A stretch of DNA of 64,000 nt from Larimichthys crocea. Lineage: Eukaryota > Chordata > Actinopteri > Sciaenidae. Position 1 is the first letter of the stretch, and each line of letters begins with the position of its first letter. A model generated the notes under the pieces. It made no database searches. It was not told the origin of the DNA and saw only the letters and a list, made by a program, of their open reading frames with translations. A program made the translations under genes and the position numbers. This document shows, piece by piece, positions 1 to 14,400 of the stretch. The DNA lies in the NCBI RefSeq assembly GCF_000972845.2, contig NC_040018.1, positions 14,357,157-14,421,156 of the forward strand, written 5' to 3'.

Positions 1-2515
1 ATGAATTATCACAAAAAAAATCTTGTGACTGTGAAAAAAATGAAATACATCAACATTATCGTGTTACGCCTGGTGCAGTGTGCAAATCTTATTTGAAATG
101 GATGAAGATGATTAGGACACCTTCATCGAATGTTACATTAAAATGACCAAATCAGTAAACAGACACCATCTTCAAGCTGATTTGTTTAGTCTCATCCTTT
201 CATTATCCCCATGACCAGCCTCTCCCTCCCTCTCTGGATGATGTGATTGACAGCTTTTGCAGAAAAGCATGGGAGTTGCTAAATGTTTTGCAGCTGCCCT
301 GTGGCCCATGCACACACAAGTCTTGACCTATATGCTTACAGCTTAGCTCTAATCCACATCAGGCATCCTCGTTATGCGTCAGGCATCACATATCACAGCT
401 TTGTGTGTGTGTGTGTGTGTGTGGCAGTTTTAAACTTTTTTTAATTAATGCATCCATATAAAATGTTTATTTTGAATATGTTGTCATCGTCTCTGGAGCC
501 TTTGTAGTTAACTCTAAATACTCATTGATTTTTATAAACATGAAACTATCATGTGAAGTGATAGCAACGACCCCGCAGGGAATGGGAAAGAAAACACGAT
601 TCGTCATTTGAAAATGTGCACTTTTTTTTTTTTATTCATTCATTCTTGTGTTCTTTGCCCCTCGTCCAAATGATCCCAAAAGCAATTTTAAGAAACCTTG
701 AGAGTTGATTTACGACTCGGTCCTGTCATCTTAATCAAGTCTCTCAATGGAACGAGACAAAAGTCCAACACCAGTCCGAGCCCAGAGAGAGGGTCGAGCC
801 AAGCGGCGGCTGACAGTTGTCCTTTTCTGGCCGTGATTTAGGTGGCGGCCCGCTCCACTGTTCTCCTGCTTCATCCGTTCTCCTTTAGCAGCGTCTTGTG
901 AGAGGGGTTACGCCATGCATAAAGCTACCCATGGTCTGCATTCTTGCTCGGACTGTTGAGGCTGTCAGGGGGCTCCTCTTGATTTAGGGCGCCCCACTTC
1001 AGTGGCCCCCTATAAATTTAAAAACTAATTCAGTGCTCTACAGGACTTTCTGTTTTTGTAGCTGGCCCTCTGCTCCTTATCGTTACTGACAATTTTATGA
1101 AGTGCTCTTAATGAGCGTCAGATTAAAGGTGGCCCCTGAGAAGACTGGGGAGAAAGAGAGGGAGAGAAGCCATCCCGGCCTGCTCTATCTCCGTGTGTGC
1201 GTAAAGGTGTGTGGGGGATGGTGTGGGGGTACAAAGGAACCGGCCTGTAACGTATGGTTCTTGTGGGGTGGTACACGCAGATACTGAACACCTTAAACGT
1301 CTGCATGTGAGTTATTCATAAGCAGTGTCCACGTTATGAGCCGGCGAGCCGTGGGAATGAAGAGGGGGAGGAGGAGGGAGGCAAAGGGATGTGTTTGCTC
1401 CAACAGTTTTTAGACTCCCTGGCATTTTATACCAACCCCAAAGTAAACACGGCTAACAGTTTACAGCCAATTAAAAAGTACTTAAAGCTCAGCGTTTATG
1501 GAGGTAAACATGTTGGAGAGTTTAGAGAGGCTCGGGCCAGTGGGATACTTGAACCCTGCTCTCAGGTTTGCGCCCGGTGCATCTGAACTCCTCTAAAGTA
1601 GAAGCACGGTAAGAGCATATGTATACACAGAGGTAGATTTGTGCCAGCAGATGTTCTCATTGCACTCTATCTATCAGGCAGACTGACAGCCATTAAAAAC
1701 AGTGTGTGAGTAGTCTGCCTAATGGATCGAAACATGTCAGCGAGGAAGGAGCGCGTTTTTTTTCCCCAACTTGGGGAAAGAAATATTTGCAATTTCAAAT
1801 CACACCTCGCATTTTGCTCCACTTTTAATCAGCTTATGAAAGCTTTGCTTGTATTTCACTGACATCATTTTCATCTTTGTGACTCTGTAAACATTTATTT
1901 TTCTTGTTCGGTCTTAATAGATGTTGAATATGTCCTGTTCCCAGGCGGTTGTTTAACGGAAGACTCGCTTTAACGCGTCACAGAAACCAAGCGCGGCACG
2001 TGTTTTATGATCTCGTAAACGAGCAGTGATGTTGTGAAACGTGTGTCTGTGTGCTTGGGGGTGGGTGGGGGTCTGGTGTCTGATAGGGATTTATCTGCCC
2101 CCCTCCCCCCTCCCTTTGTCTGGATGGTGGAGCACTCCCCAGAGAGCAATGCTGGACAGGCAGGAATCTCTGTCCAGATTTCCAGAGATTCTCCCATATC
2201 CCTTACACAAGAGTCTGCAAGAGCTACATGAGAGCTGTTAGTCTTTCACAGCCTCCACTACAAGCATGTCACTGTAGCCAACATGTTGTAATGAAATGAT
2301 TGCTTAACATAACATAAATATTTAACAGAATAAAAAAAAGGTAGTTATTAACTCCCACTCAAACTCAGCACAGCTGCTTTGTAGTCGGTTAGACTTTTAA
2401 TAATCCATCTCTGTGCATTAAATTCATGCAAAGAAACTACATGCGTGACTTTACATTCATGGCACATCATTGCATCTGTTTGCTAAAGCATTAAACCTTC
2501 ATTTTCATCCTGCAG
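1..2515 (+). other. aldh1a2: aldh1a2 intron 1 (3' part), candidate regulatory DNA
   Basis: No coding exon was found here; the N-terminal exon 1 is not recognisable, so the region is intron 1. It is more GC-balanced and less repetitive than the later introns. It holds four exact forkhead-core GTAAACA words at 155-161, 1443-1449, 1504-1510 and 1887-1893, plus homeodomain-like CCAATTAAAA near 1467. Vertebrate aldh1a2 is known to carry an intronic neural enhancer in intron 1; whether this is the counterpart is inference. Confidence 0.4.
402..423. repeat. (TG)11 microsatellite
   Basis: Uninterrupted TG dinucleotide run in aldh1a2 intron 1. Confidence 0.9.
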
Positions 2516-2620
2516 ATTTTCATCAACAATGAGTGGCAGGACTCTGTTAGTGGGAAGGTCTTTCCTACATACAACCCGACTACTGGAGAGCAGATCTGTG
2601 AGGTCCAGGAAGCAGAGAAG
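2516..2620 (+). CDS. aldh1a2: aldh1a2 exon 2
   Basis: 35 codons, phase 0 at both ends, from [10 protein letters not shown] to CEVQEAEK (human residues 40-74). Acceptor tcctgcag, donor gtaaat. First coding exon inside the window; begins the N-terminal cofactor-domain strands. Confidence 0.96.
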
Positions 2621-5359
2621 GTAAATAATCTACAACACAGCATGTTGTCTTTTGAACTGAAAACATCTTACTCCATATAGTTTCACTGGTGGAAGAATAA
2701 TTTATGTAGTTTATAAGTACGACAATCACTATCAAATCAGTCATCATGCATTAATATGTAAGCAGTACTTTAATCAAAATCTTAGTCTGAAAAGTAAATT
2801 GTAACTGTAGCTGTTAAATAAATGTAGCTGTGTAAAAAGGGCTTCCCTATGAAATGTAAGAGAGCATAAAGTGTAAATGTACTTTTTTTTCCACCACTCA
2901 GTAGCTTTATGCAGTTTCAGTTTTTCTTCTTCAGCCTATACATGTGTAAACTATATATAACTATGTGAAGCTGTTCTATCCTTTCTTTATTTCAGCAACA
3001 TAGAGTTAAAATTGCAGACATGGAAAGACAGATTTCATCAGTTTGAAGGAGTGCATAAATACACCCGTGTACTGGATCAGGATAGATGACTAGTGTGTGT
3101 CCCTCTTGTCTCAAAGGCTGACGTTGATAAAGCGGTGCAGGCGGCTCGTCTCGCCTTCTCTTTGGGTTCCGTATGGCGAAGGATGGACGCATCAGAGAGG
3201 GGTCGCCTGTTGTCCAAACTGGCTGACCTGGTGGAGAGAGACATGGTCTATCTAGCAGTAAGTTAACCAAATACTGTCATTTCTCACGATCAGTTAGTGC
3301 CATAATGTGTATATGTATAATAACAAAGTAAAATATCTAAACAAATTTTTTTCTTATCCACTTGATTATTACCCTATTATGTAACTGCATTGAAACTGCA
3401 GTATGACCACTACTCCTTTGACTTATTTATTTCATTTCAAAATATATTGGTATAAACTATATTTTGTTTTATTTGCTTCATGTCTCCTGCAAACCACTCT
3501 GAATTGCCTTTGTGTTTAAGTAGTACAAACAAACTAGAGAACAATAATTGTTACTTAGGGTCTGTATTTGTAGTTTAGTGTTATCTTAGTGGCACATTTC
3601 AACCAGTGTTAATGCTGGAACAGTATGGAATTATGTAAAGATCACAAGGTTACATCACATATTTCTCAAACGTCTCCCCTGTCTCTCTTCAGACTATTGA
3701 GTCACTGAACAGTGGGAAGCCTTTTCTGCCCACCCTGTTTGTGGACCTCCAAGGAACCATAAAGACACTGAGATACTTTGCTGGGTATGCAGACAAGATC
3801 CACGGCACTTCCATGCCAATGGGTAAGATCTCTTGTTTTAGTGAAATGGACAAAAGGCAGATGTGTTGGAAGATTGTAGGTAAACGAAAGGATTAGGAGG
3901 ATGATAGTGGATAATGTTAAGCAAAGAACCATGCTTGTGACATCTTAAAGGGTATCAAACTCGACTGAAAAAGTACTGAAAAATCGGAGCACCAAAAGTT
4001 TGTTTCTTGGTCAGATTATGTTGATGAGATTATTTAAATCATAGTTTTGTTCATTCATTGTATTTTGAGCTGAAAGATGCTAAAATGCTCAGCATTTTAC
4101 ACTGTTTGATCGATTGTTATGATGGAAATATTGATGTTTTAAGATGTTCAGTGTATTTAGCTGAATGAATAAAAGCTTTTGTAGTAGAAGCAGGTTTATA
4201 CTCAGCAAACTAAGGTATCAAATTGGCGATCAATCCAACATTTGTTGTCCTGAGAAGGCTACCGGTGTCGCCCCTGGAAGGCAATTGAATTTGGGGGTGA
4301 AAGAGGAGAAAGTTGGCTGTCTGTTTCAACAGGAAGCACAAAAAACGAAACCGAATAAGAGAAAGGACATGGGAAACCTTCTGATACCACTGTATTGTCC
4401 CTCTCAAAGCTTCTCTTGTACACTGCTGCCAAACCAACCATGGTGAGCACTTTCCCAGGACTTTGGTTTAGGCATTATTGCTCTAGTGGAATTTCAGAGA
4501 AAATAAACAAGGGTATTCCTGTAGCCTCTATGATGCAAGGCTGTCCATAATTGTGTTTGTTCACCTGTCAGGATGAGGCGCAGTACAACATTATGCTCAG
4601 CTTCTTGTGTTAGATTTGTATCATAGACAGTGAAATGAATGAGGAGTGTCATTGTGTGGAGCACCATTGGCTGCACAGTTTGGTATAGTTTACATGGCTT
4701 GTTCCAAAGTGAAACACAAGTCATTTACAGGCGTCATACTTTCAAACAAACCTCGCAGACACTCGAGTTCTTCCTGAAAATCTCATGTCTAATAGTTTCA
4801 TTCTGCAAACAATAACAGTTTTGAAAGATCAACTTTGAGAAAAGGAAGGAAATGAGCATATGGAAATCTTTGCAGTAGTTGTCGTTCTTTCACTGTATTC
4901 CACTGAAAATGATCATCTGGCTTGTCATCTACCATTGATCATTCCAGTCCAAATGAAACATTAAGCAATGTTTCATCAGCTGACAACTTTTGTAACAAAT
5001 TTATACACACGTTTCTCAATATCAATTGTTTTTCGGAGAATGAACAAGCATGGCACACCCTCAGTAAGTACCTCCTTTTACTTAAGTAATGCAAGAAGAA
5101 TGAGCAAACCTTTCCAGCATAACACCCATCTCTATGACCTAAAACAGTCACACACATGCCTGTGCTGTAGGAGGCTCCAAACGAAATGTAATCTCTCACC
5201 AGGGTAAAGTAACCAGGAATGTTGCGTGTGGATTCATTTACAAATTAACATGTTGAGTCAACAACACCGGGGGTATCAGGTGGTGACATTTTTCATGTGT
5301 TTGAGGCATGTTTCAAGTTTTAAACGACTAAAGCTAGATGTGACAAACCCTGTTTTCCC

Positions 5360-5415
<56 letters not shown>

Positions 5416-8400
5416 CTGCATGTGTGTTCCTCCACAGATGGAGAGTATCTGACATTTACCAGATATGAGCCCATTGGAGTTTGTGGACAAATTCTCCCCG
5501 TGAGTATTCCCCTTTCTACAAGTGACATGTATGATGGATACAAATGGACATAAAAACCCAGATAAGAGTGAGCTGGCTGACTTTAAAAGAGATGTCGGTG
5601 GTTGTTAGTCTGGCCTGTTGGCTGAATTACATTCTGCATTTTCCAGTAATTCTCTGACTGTCACTGTTTATTCGGCTAAATCCTGCTGGTAAGCCCCAAA
5701 AATAACGGTGCCAGTGATCTTGAGTAATAGAGAACGAGAAGTGAGAGAGGCAGAAGAGTGAGCTGGGGGTGTAACATAGTGAGTTTGAGGAAAGGAGACT
5801 GGTGAGAAAGGAGGAAAAGATCAAGGAAAAAGAGACACTGTTGATTGTGCAAGAGTGCAGAAAGCGTGTGGTTCTGCGTTGAGCCCCATGGGCTCCTGTG
5901 TAAAGCAGAAATAACACAGGCCTGTGTGTTGTACAGTGATATGGGTTTATTGCACATGTGTTGCAATTTCCCGGCTTTCTCAGAATACTGTGGGAAGAGA
6001 AAATACTGTACAAGTGCCGAGAACATTTTCTCACTTGACTATGTTTAGACAGAGTGAAAATGAGAGTAAGTGACTTAAGAGCGATGAGTTATTGAGCTTG
6101 ACTTGTGACCACCCAGTGTGTCAGTCAGATGCATGATGATGTCTTTTTCCGGCATGTGTGTGTGTACGTGTCTGTGTGTGTGTGTCTGTGTGTGTGTGTG
6201 TGTGCGTGTGTGTGTGTGTCACGCACAGTGGAACTTCCCTCTGATGATGGCAGCATGGAAGCTCGGTCCAGCCCTCGCAAGTGGAAACACTGTTGTCCTC
6301 AAACCAGCTGAACAGACACCGCTCACCTGCCTCTACATAGCAGCTCTCGCCAAGGAGGTAAACGACAGAATCACTTTGCCAACCACAATGTGTTCACAAG
6401 TCCAAAGTTAACACTCCAGTAACTGAATCAGGACTTCACTTATAGGTAATAGTTAGCCAAGAACACAGTGTTCTATGACTTTGGCAAACATTTTGATAGT
6501 CTAAATAAACACACAGTGACAAAAAGCAGATGTTTATAAAAGTGTCACTTGTCTATCTGGTGCATCTTTTCAGAGTCTGTAATTAATCTGAAATGTAATT
6601 CCTGATTTCCATTCTTAAATTAACATCAGCCAATAAATCTGCTTACAATTTTAGGATCAGTTCACCTAAATCAGAGTGAATTTCAACATAATGTATCACA
6701 ACTCTCTAGTCGTGTGTAGCCACTAAAAAAAGGGTTGAGATTTAAATCTCTGACAAATTTGCTGCTTCCCCAAAACAATGGACATTAATAGTAGTTCCTC
6801 TTTAAATGCCACATTAAAAGTAAACAGCAACACGATGAAGCAATGCTCTGGTTGCCCAAGATAACTCACACACACTCTGTGAACAGTTTTCACAGGGACT
6901 GCAGGGAGGTAAAAACACGTCTTCAACGTGCACTGACAGAATCACCATTGTCACTGATACAGTAGCTTCTAGTAGTAGAGCTCCTCACTGGTGACTGAGA
7001 GGACCATTACTTCATTGTTAAAAGTTTATTAAAATCAAAAGCAATGTAAATCATAATCATTATGTTCTTACTGTTACATATAGTTTGAGTTTTATAGTGG
7101 GTGAGGTCATGTTTATTGCAGTTCATTAAAAATCCAGTGATTGTACGCCTAATGAAGGCTCTTCAGCGGAGCGCAGCCATTCACATGCAGTGGTTACCAT
7201 TAAAATCACAGGCTTAAACTAACAATAATATGATACAGAACAGTTAAATAGCTTAGAAAGCACACTGGTGGAAGTGGTACAGTGTGGATTAACTCAATAA
7301 AGAATTTAATTCAGAAGTCGACAGAGACAAAATAAAACTTTCCAAAACTGCCATGGTCAGTTTTTCCACTGCTCCAACAACCACCAACTCTCATCTGGTT
7401 AAAATAATTCCTTAATTCATTGAGTTAGATGTGAAAAATATTCTGGTTCTACACACTGTCGCGGCCTCTCAGATGGTCGGGCATCATCCCTCTCGCTCCT
7501 CTAGATTTTGCTCTACTTGCTATTTTTTGCTCCTCGCTGAGTCTCTTACTCTTTCCTCCAAGGCAGACTAATAAAATATTAAAATAAAATGATGACCTGC
7601 CGTAAAAACGAACAACAGTCGATGAACTTGCCAATCACTGAAACTGTAACATGTACTTGTCATAACCAAATAATAATAGTAACAATATTACTGAAATCCT
7701 ATTCTCTAACACATTATATTACTTAATAACAGCTAAAAGCAATATATTACTTTAAGTTACTTTTTGAAAATGTCACCCTGACCCTGCTGATGATATCTCC
7801 TACTTGGTGGAAAAAAACAACAACATGCCAACAAACTGTTAACATAAGGGTCCAAATCCAATATTAAATGGATTCAGCTCATTTTATTGGAGCTACAGAG
7901 TGTTTGTTTGTATCTGGTTTTGCTTGGTAATGAAGCGCTACAACTATAAGTAATACAACAAAAGTAGCTAAGGGTTAGCACAAGGGCATAAACATTTTGG
8001 AATAATAAAAAGTTCCCAAGTTGGAATAAGAGTTGGTGTTTTTCCTGTTCTTCTTATTCTGCAGACTTTACATAATTGTAGCATTAACTCTGTAACAGCA
8101 CTAGTGTAATATCAAACCAAACTTACCAGTTTAAATCAGACTGAAGGTCCTAGTGAATCTGAGGACAGTCAGAATTACTAAACGTAGCAACAGTATTAGC
8201 AGTGATGTGTTTATGTGATGAACACAGAACAAAACATAACAGAGCGTCATATACAGTGGAGCAAACATAAACTACAATACTAATTAGTATTAATTAAATT
8301 ATGAAATAAATTCAAATCCAAAGTGTGGTATCTGTGTAGCAGTTGTGTACAATAGGGGTAAACACGTGAGTTAGTCAAACAGGATAGGAACAATGCAGCA

Positions 8401-11400
8401 TCACATGTCCATGTAGAGAAACCTAATCATGCTGTACAAATCTCAGTGTCCACATCCTCCCTGTCTTCCCCCTGCCCTCTCTGGCCTCGCCTCTTTTTGG
8501 AGACTATCTGTCTGTTGCCTTCTTCTTTTTGATGTTCTCTCCATTCTCTGCTGGTAGGGAGGTTGGGTTGGGTCCGGATTCCCCTACACCGCCTGTGGTT
8601 TTGCTTGGCTCTGCTGTCATCTCCGCTAAAGCTTGTTTCCTCTCATATTGTTTTGACAGGCCGGGTTTCCACCGGGAGTCATCAATATTTTGCCAGGATT
8701 CGGGCCAACGGCAGGAGCTGCAATTGCTTCGCACATGGGCATAGACAAAGTGGCTTTCACAGGATCAACTGAGGTACTTTTCTCTAATAAAGTGACTCGG
8801 ATCAACAGCTGCCTACTGCTCACTTTTGTCACCAACATGTGCAGAGCATAAGAGCGGGCTGAGTAATCTGGGGACATTGTGTGCTTGTATTGAAGTCCAA
8901 ATGACAAACAACTTACTTAAGTGGCATGCCCTGTCATTACTACTCATGACAGGGGGCCTTTGATTTTATTTCGCACACATGGACATATTTGCACTGTCAA
9001 GAGTATACAAACACGTCGCCAAGAGCACTTCCTCTCTTCTGTTTTCCTTCCACTATCTCTGCTCTATTAACGTACCACCGCGGTGCCTTTCATTGAACTT
9101 ACTATCAGGACACACACAGGATAAACCCTTGTAGCTTTGCAGAACAGGGGAGCAGTTAATGGAAAGCTAAATCGTCAACGACATACCATGTTAGGTGTTA
9201 GTGCTCAGAGGTGTTGTGGTCTGAACTCATTCCTCAGGCCAGAGGGAACAGCCAGAGTGACAGCAGATTCCTTTTCTGCAGATCATTTATAAACATCTGT
9301 TATTTCTAACTGCAAACTAAACCCTCTGGTAAAACCATTTAGAGCAATCCTAATGTAGAATTTATGTTATGATGGGTCCAGCCTGTATTTCACATGCATC
9401 TTTGGTACATGAGCCGTGTTTATGTAATGTTGGATTAGACTTGTGGTTTCTGGAGATGTGTGTTTTGACTCTGGTGGTGTGTTGGAGAAGCAGTGTATAT
9501 CTGTTGTGAGCAACCGATCAGCCCACACAGGTATAGACATAGTAGATTACAGATAAGGATCCAAACTGACACTGTAATCAAAGTGTAATCAGCGTGATGA
9601 GAGATAAATGCCAACTTCACATAATTTATCAGACTAAGAGAGCAGCATTGTTTTATACTACTGTTTTCTTTGTAATATCTCCATCAGCTGAGTGCGTCAG
9701 ATATCATTTAAAGTAGAAAATAATAATTAAGTAATTCATAATTAAGTGCACAGTTTTGATTTTTAGTGGCATGTTGACTACTATTAGATGGATTGCCATT
9801 AATTTAGTACAGACATTCATCTTTCATATGTTATGAATTAACTATAATACATTTGATGGTCTAAATGGAATTTCCACCAGCTTCAGCTGTAGTTTTAGCT
9901 AGAGTTAGCATCCTAAGCTTAGATGATGAACATGGTATAAACATTAAATTGGCTAAACATCAGGAGCATGGCTATGTCTAAGTACGTCCTCACAGAGTCA
10001 CTATCATGGCTGTTGACTCTTAGTTATATTCTTATCTCACTTAAAGGTCAGTGTGTAAGATTGACAGAATATGGCAGAAGTGGTATGTAATATGTAGAAC
10101 TATGTTTTCATTAGTGTGTAATCACCTGTGTAATCGTTAAATCATTGTGTTCTTACCTTAGATTGAGCCTTTTATATCTACATACGCTGAAGGTCCTTTG
10201 CGGTGACTTTTGGTTTATATAAAGTATTCTCTTCTATAGTATAGAAATATTGACTTAGGAAGAAAAAGAAATTGTACAAAACCTGAAATATTTACAAATA
10301 TTTACCCAGTGTATGTATGACTGGCTTGTCATTCATTATGATTTTCCAGCACGGTATAACATAAAACATACATTTTCCTATTGTCATCACACACACACAC
10401 ACACACACGCACACACCCAATCAGTGTGTGCACGCGAGCTTGCATAAATGCACCTTCTAACACAAACATCTTCTTTGTTTTATCATCTCCTCTTGATTGA
10501 ACATTTCCTTTGTGAGTGGCCCAGTTTTTTTTAACTGGTTTTCCTGTTGTTTCATGTGATCTGGAGTCAATTACTGAGCGAATGAGCCAGTGCTGTAAGA
10601 GACTGCTGATGCCCAGACAGTGAGTCACCGCACTGTAGTAGCAAGGGTGGGGGGATACTGGCGACCACAGCATCGTCTCACAGGGTGGAAGGTGGTGGTG
10701 TAGCTACAGGTGGATTGAAGTACCACAGCTCATCCTCATACTGACTCACATGTGGCTGTGACTCCACATGGAGGAGTATTGCAGCCCAGCATGAGTCCTT
10801 TATCCCTGAATAAACACACGCTAACCTCCCCTTAGTCAGCCTCTTTGTGTTTCTGATCAAAGACAGACAAAACACATCAGAAACAAGAAGGCAAGCCAAG
10901 TAATGTGTTGTTTTTATACAGCTCCAGTACCAGCCATAGCACAGGGGTTGATTCTCTTCTATTCTATTGTTTTCTATTACATCTGAGTATATTAAAGTCA
11001 CGCAGACAAAAAATTTCCATGTTGGAGGTACGGTTTTGTCGGTTGGCCTCTGAGAGCTTATCTTCCCGCCATATCCCATCACTTCTCTTGGAAAATAAAA
11101 CAGACTGTACGAGTAACAGGAAGATTAATACTTGTTTAGGCTGAAATGTTGTGAGGGAGGCTTGTGGGCTATGTCCGGCTTGTTATCTAAAGTTAATCCA
11201 AAATGTCACAATGTGGAAAAAAATATCCGTTAAAGCAGCTAATTCATTCTCCTGTTGAGACTCAACATCTTTGACCACCAGAGAAAATATCTTCAGGAAA
11301 AAGGACACATGTATTTGTTTTCAAGAGTTAGATGAGAAGATTGATGCCACTCTCACATGTGGCACTTAATTTTAAGGTTAGCAGCTGGTTATCTTAGCAT

Positions 11401-14400
11401 TAAGACTGTAGACACAGGTAACGTGTTATAATCCAAACAAATTGTGGTTTCATGGGGGATTGTGTGTGATCAGCGACTTTTACTCTCGACAGGAAAGAAC
11501 ATTTTCTGCTACAAATGATTTATACTTTACGTCAAAGTTTACGTAAGTTTGCAAACGTGTGTAAATGTGTTGTGTCTAATCTTCCAACCATTTTCAAATC
11601 TATTGATTATTATTATCTAGTAATTATTAATAATCACAGTGAAGCTCACACCTGAATCAATCTTGTTTACGTATCATTATGTTGACACTGTGAGGAAATA
11701 CTTTTTGATCTGCGTTCAAACTGCTGATGTTCACGGTGATTGAGTGAATCTAAAACTTCATAGCATGTGTTTGAAAGTGGTCAGCAAAATGAGGCTAGGA
11801 GGAGTTCAAACTTGCGAAAACACTGGTATGTTCACTTGAGATGAGTCACATATGTGATTTCCTGTAGTGATCTTATCAAGCAATGCTGTTCTTAAGAATT
11901 TTATTTATTAGTTTTAATTTTGGTATATAATATCAACACCCCCGATAAGGAGTACAAAAGAAATAGGGATGATGGGAAAGCAAATCCCTAGTCATCTTCC
12001 ATATTTACACACCAGACCCATTTCATACCAAACCCCCTCCCTCTCCCCCAGTTAGTCAGATCACAGGACACCACCCACACACCTTGTGGTTGCTTCTTCC
12101 TGTCCTTCTTTAGACATCAGATGCCGTTACCATCTGAAACATCATTTTATTTTCCTGTTGCTGTTTCCAAAATCCTGTAATAGATATTCATTCTGTGTGT
12201 TTGCAGAACTCATGTTTCAGCTGGTGTACCAGTGTGTTCCCTGTTTGGAGCTAGCTAACCAACCTCTTTAAGCTATTTAATGGCTCCAGCTGATTTACTG
12301 ATCTGGCCATGGGCCTGCATCTCTGTGACTAAACCATAGATCTGTTTCCTTTGCTAGGTCGGCAAGCTGATCCAAGAAGCAGCTGGGAAGAGTAACCTAA
12401 AGAGAGTGACGCTGGAGCTGGGAGGAAAGAACCCCAACATCATCTTTGCAGATGCTGATTGTAAGTTTTTTAAGTAACGTTTTATTCGGTTCTCCATTTA
12501 CCTGTCACCCACTCTAGGTGGTCCGCCACTATCATTGTTTTGTTTAGTTCACATTCTCAGGACCTTCAGTGTGTGGATAAACACACATGGACTGAGAATC
12601 TTAAAATGCCCAAAAGCTTTGTAGTGCTATGTAAACCCGTGGATGGATGGGTTTCATATAAATTCTAAGTGGCTCACCAAACTGGGGGTGCCGAGGCTTT
12701 CAAATGCTTTCAGCAGCCGTGAGAGGGGCTCCCTAAGGCCTGTAAATCAGGAGAATGGACCCTGACTCAGTCGGGTGCTTCAGCCGAGACCCATAAATCA
12801 CGGGGGTCCGTTAACCCTTCGTGCGCAACAGCAGGGTCCTGTCTCTCAGGTGTCAGGTATCAGATTTGCACAGGATAGCTCCAATAAAATATTGGGGCAA
12901 TTTTTGTAACAGTATACTACACACATTACTTTTTTTTTTTTAAACAAATGTTTCTTTTTGATTATTTCTTTAACATCAAATTTGTTATTCATTAATTAGA
13001 TTAGATTAATTGATTACAATGATTCCCATTGGTTAAGTAGTATTTTTAATGAACAACAAGTTTTATCTAGCTATTAATCAACTAAAATCCCTTTTTTTCC
13101 AAGTGGACCTTGCTGTAGAACAGGCCCACCAGGGTGTGTTTTTCAACGCCGGCCAGTGCTGCACGGCAGGCTCTCGCATCTATGTGGAGGAGCCCATATA
13201 TGATGAGTTTGTTCGGAGGAGCGTGGAGAGAGCCAAGAGGAGGATAGTCGGCAGCCCCTTTGATCCCACTACTGAGCAGGGTCCACAGGTGAGGTCAACA
13301 CATCTATAGCAGCTTTGTGAAATTTCAGTTTTCTTTTTTTATCACTTGCTGTATCTTTTCTTTAAGTTTCAAAATATTTGTTCCTCTTTTATCTTTTTTA
13401 ATTGTCTTCTTTGTTCTGAGCTCTCAAACAAAGTCTGTCCTCCTCCCCCACAGATCAGCCGGGAGCAGCAGAATCGTGTGTTGGAGTTCGTCCAGAGTGG
13501 CATCAGTGAAGGAGCCAAGCTGGAGTGTGGAGGCAAAGCTCTGGGCTTGAAAGGGTTCTTCATTGAGCCCACTGTTTTCTCTAATGTGAGGGATGACATG
13601 CGCATCGCCAGAGAGGAGGTACAAAGGGATTTTGATCTAAAACATGTATACGTGTGTGAAAAGCAGTGGTGGACGAAGAAGCATTCAAGTAAAACTAGTC
13701 ATACCATAATATAAAATTCAATTCATTGTTGTGAATGAAAACCTGTCTTTAACTACTAATTTGTAGTACTTTATAGTAGAGTTTAATCTATAAAAATGTG
13801 TTATAATATACCATTTATTTTGTGATCTTGTGTTTTGTATCTAAAATCTTGTATTTAAAGTGGTCAAATAACTGTAAAGCAGTACATTAGCTATCTCTGA
13901 AATGTAGATATAAAGTGGCATGAAATTGAATACCTAGTTAAAAGACAAGTGTTTCAAAATGGTAATTTTATCTTAATGTGTCCAAATGCATGAGAAGGTT
14001 TCTGTAACCAATCTGTATATTTTTACCCGTTTGCAGATTTTTGGCCCAGTGCAGCAGATCATGAAGTTCAAAACTATTGAGGAAGTGATAGAAAGAGCCA
14101 ACAACTCCGATTATGGTTTGGTTGCGGCCGTATTCACCAATGACATCAACAAAGCCATGACCATATCCACAGCCATGCAGGCTGGCACTGTCTGGTAAGT
14201 TTATTCTGCTGTGTTTCTTTAGCTGCAATCAGTAATATTTTTCATGTGGGAAGTATCACCATTTCAGACTCTGGCATCAGGAAACTGTAAACTGGCGACG
14301 TGCCACTTCACTATCATTACACAAGCCTCAAAGAAATGTTTTCCTTCCTTTTTTTCACGTCTTTCCCCCTCAGCTCACATTCAGGATATAAAAATATCAA

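Larger units (their letters stand above)
8774..12357 (+). other. aldh1a2: aldh1a2 intron 7 (largest complete intron)
   Basis: 3.6 kb. It holds three separate degraded repeat copies (9860-9990, 10041-10210, 11328-11421) and a CA tract at 10389-10408. No coding exon was supported; the minus-strand open frame at 10678-11082 has no motif or splice support. Confidence 0.7.

Noticed and set aside
1..2515. Search for aldh1a2 exon 1 (N-terminal about 39 codons)
   Set aside because: No ATG-led segment resembling the class 1A N-terminus with a phase-0 donor was found; exon 1 is taken to lie upstream of the window.
5627..6034. 135-codon minus-strand open frame in aldh1a2 intron 5
   Set aside because: Ser/Leu/His-rich translation of intronic sequence, no recognisable domain; opposite the gene.
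10678..11082. 134-codon minus-strand open frame in aldh1a2 intron 7
   Set aside because: No motif, no splice support, composition of random AT-rich intron (many Cys/Leu/Ser); inside an intron with repeats.
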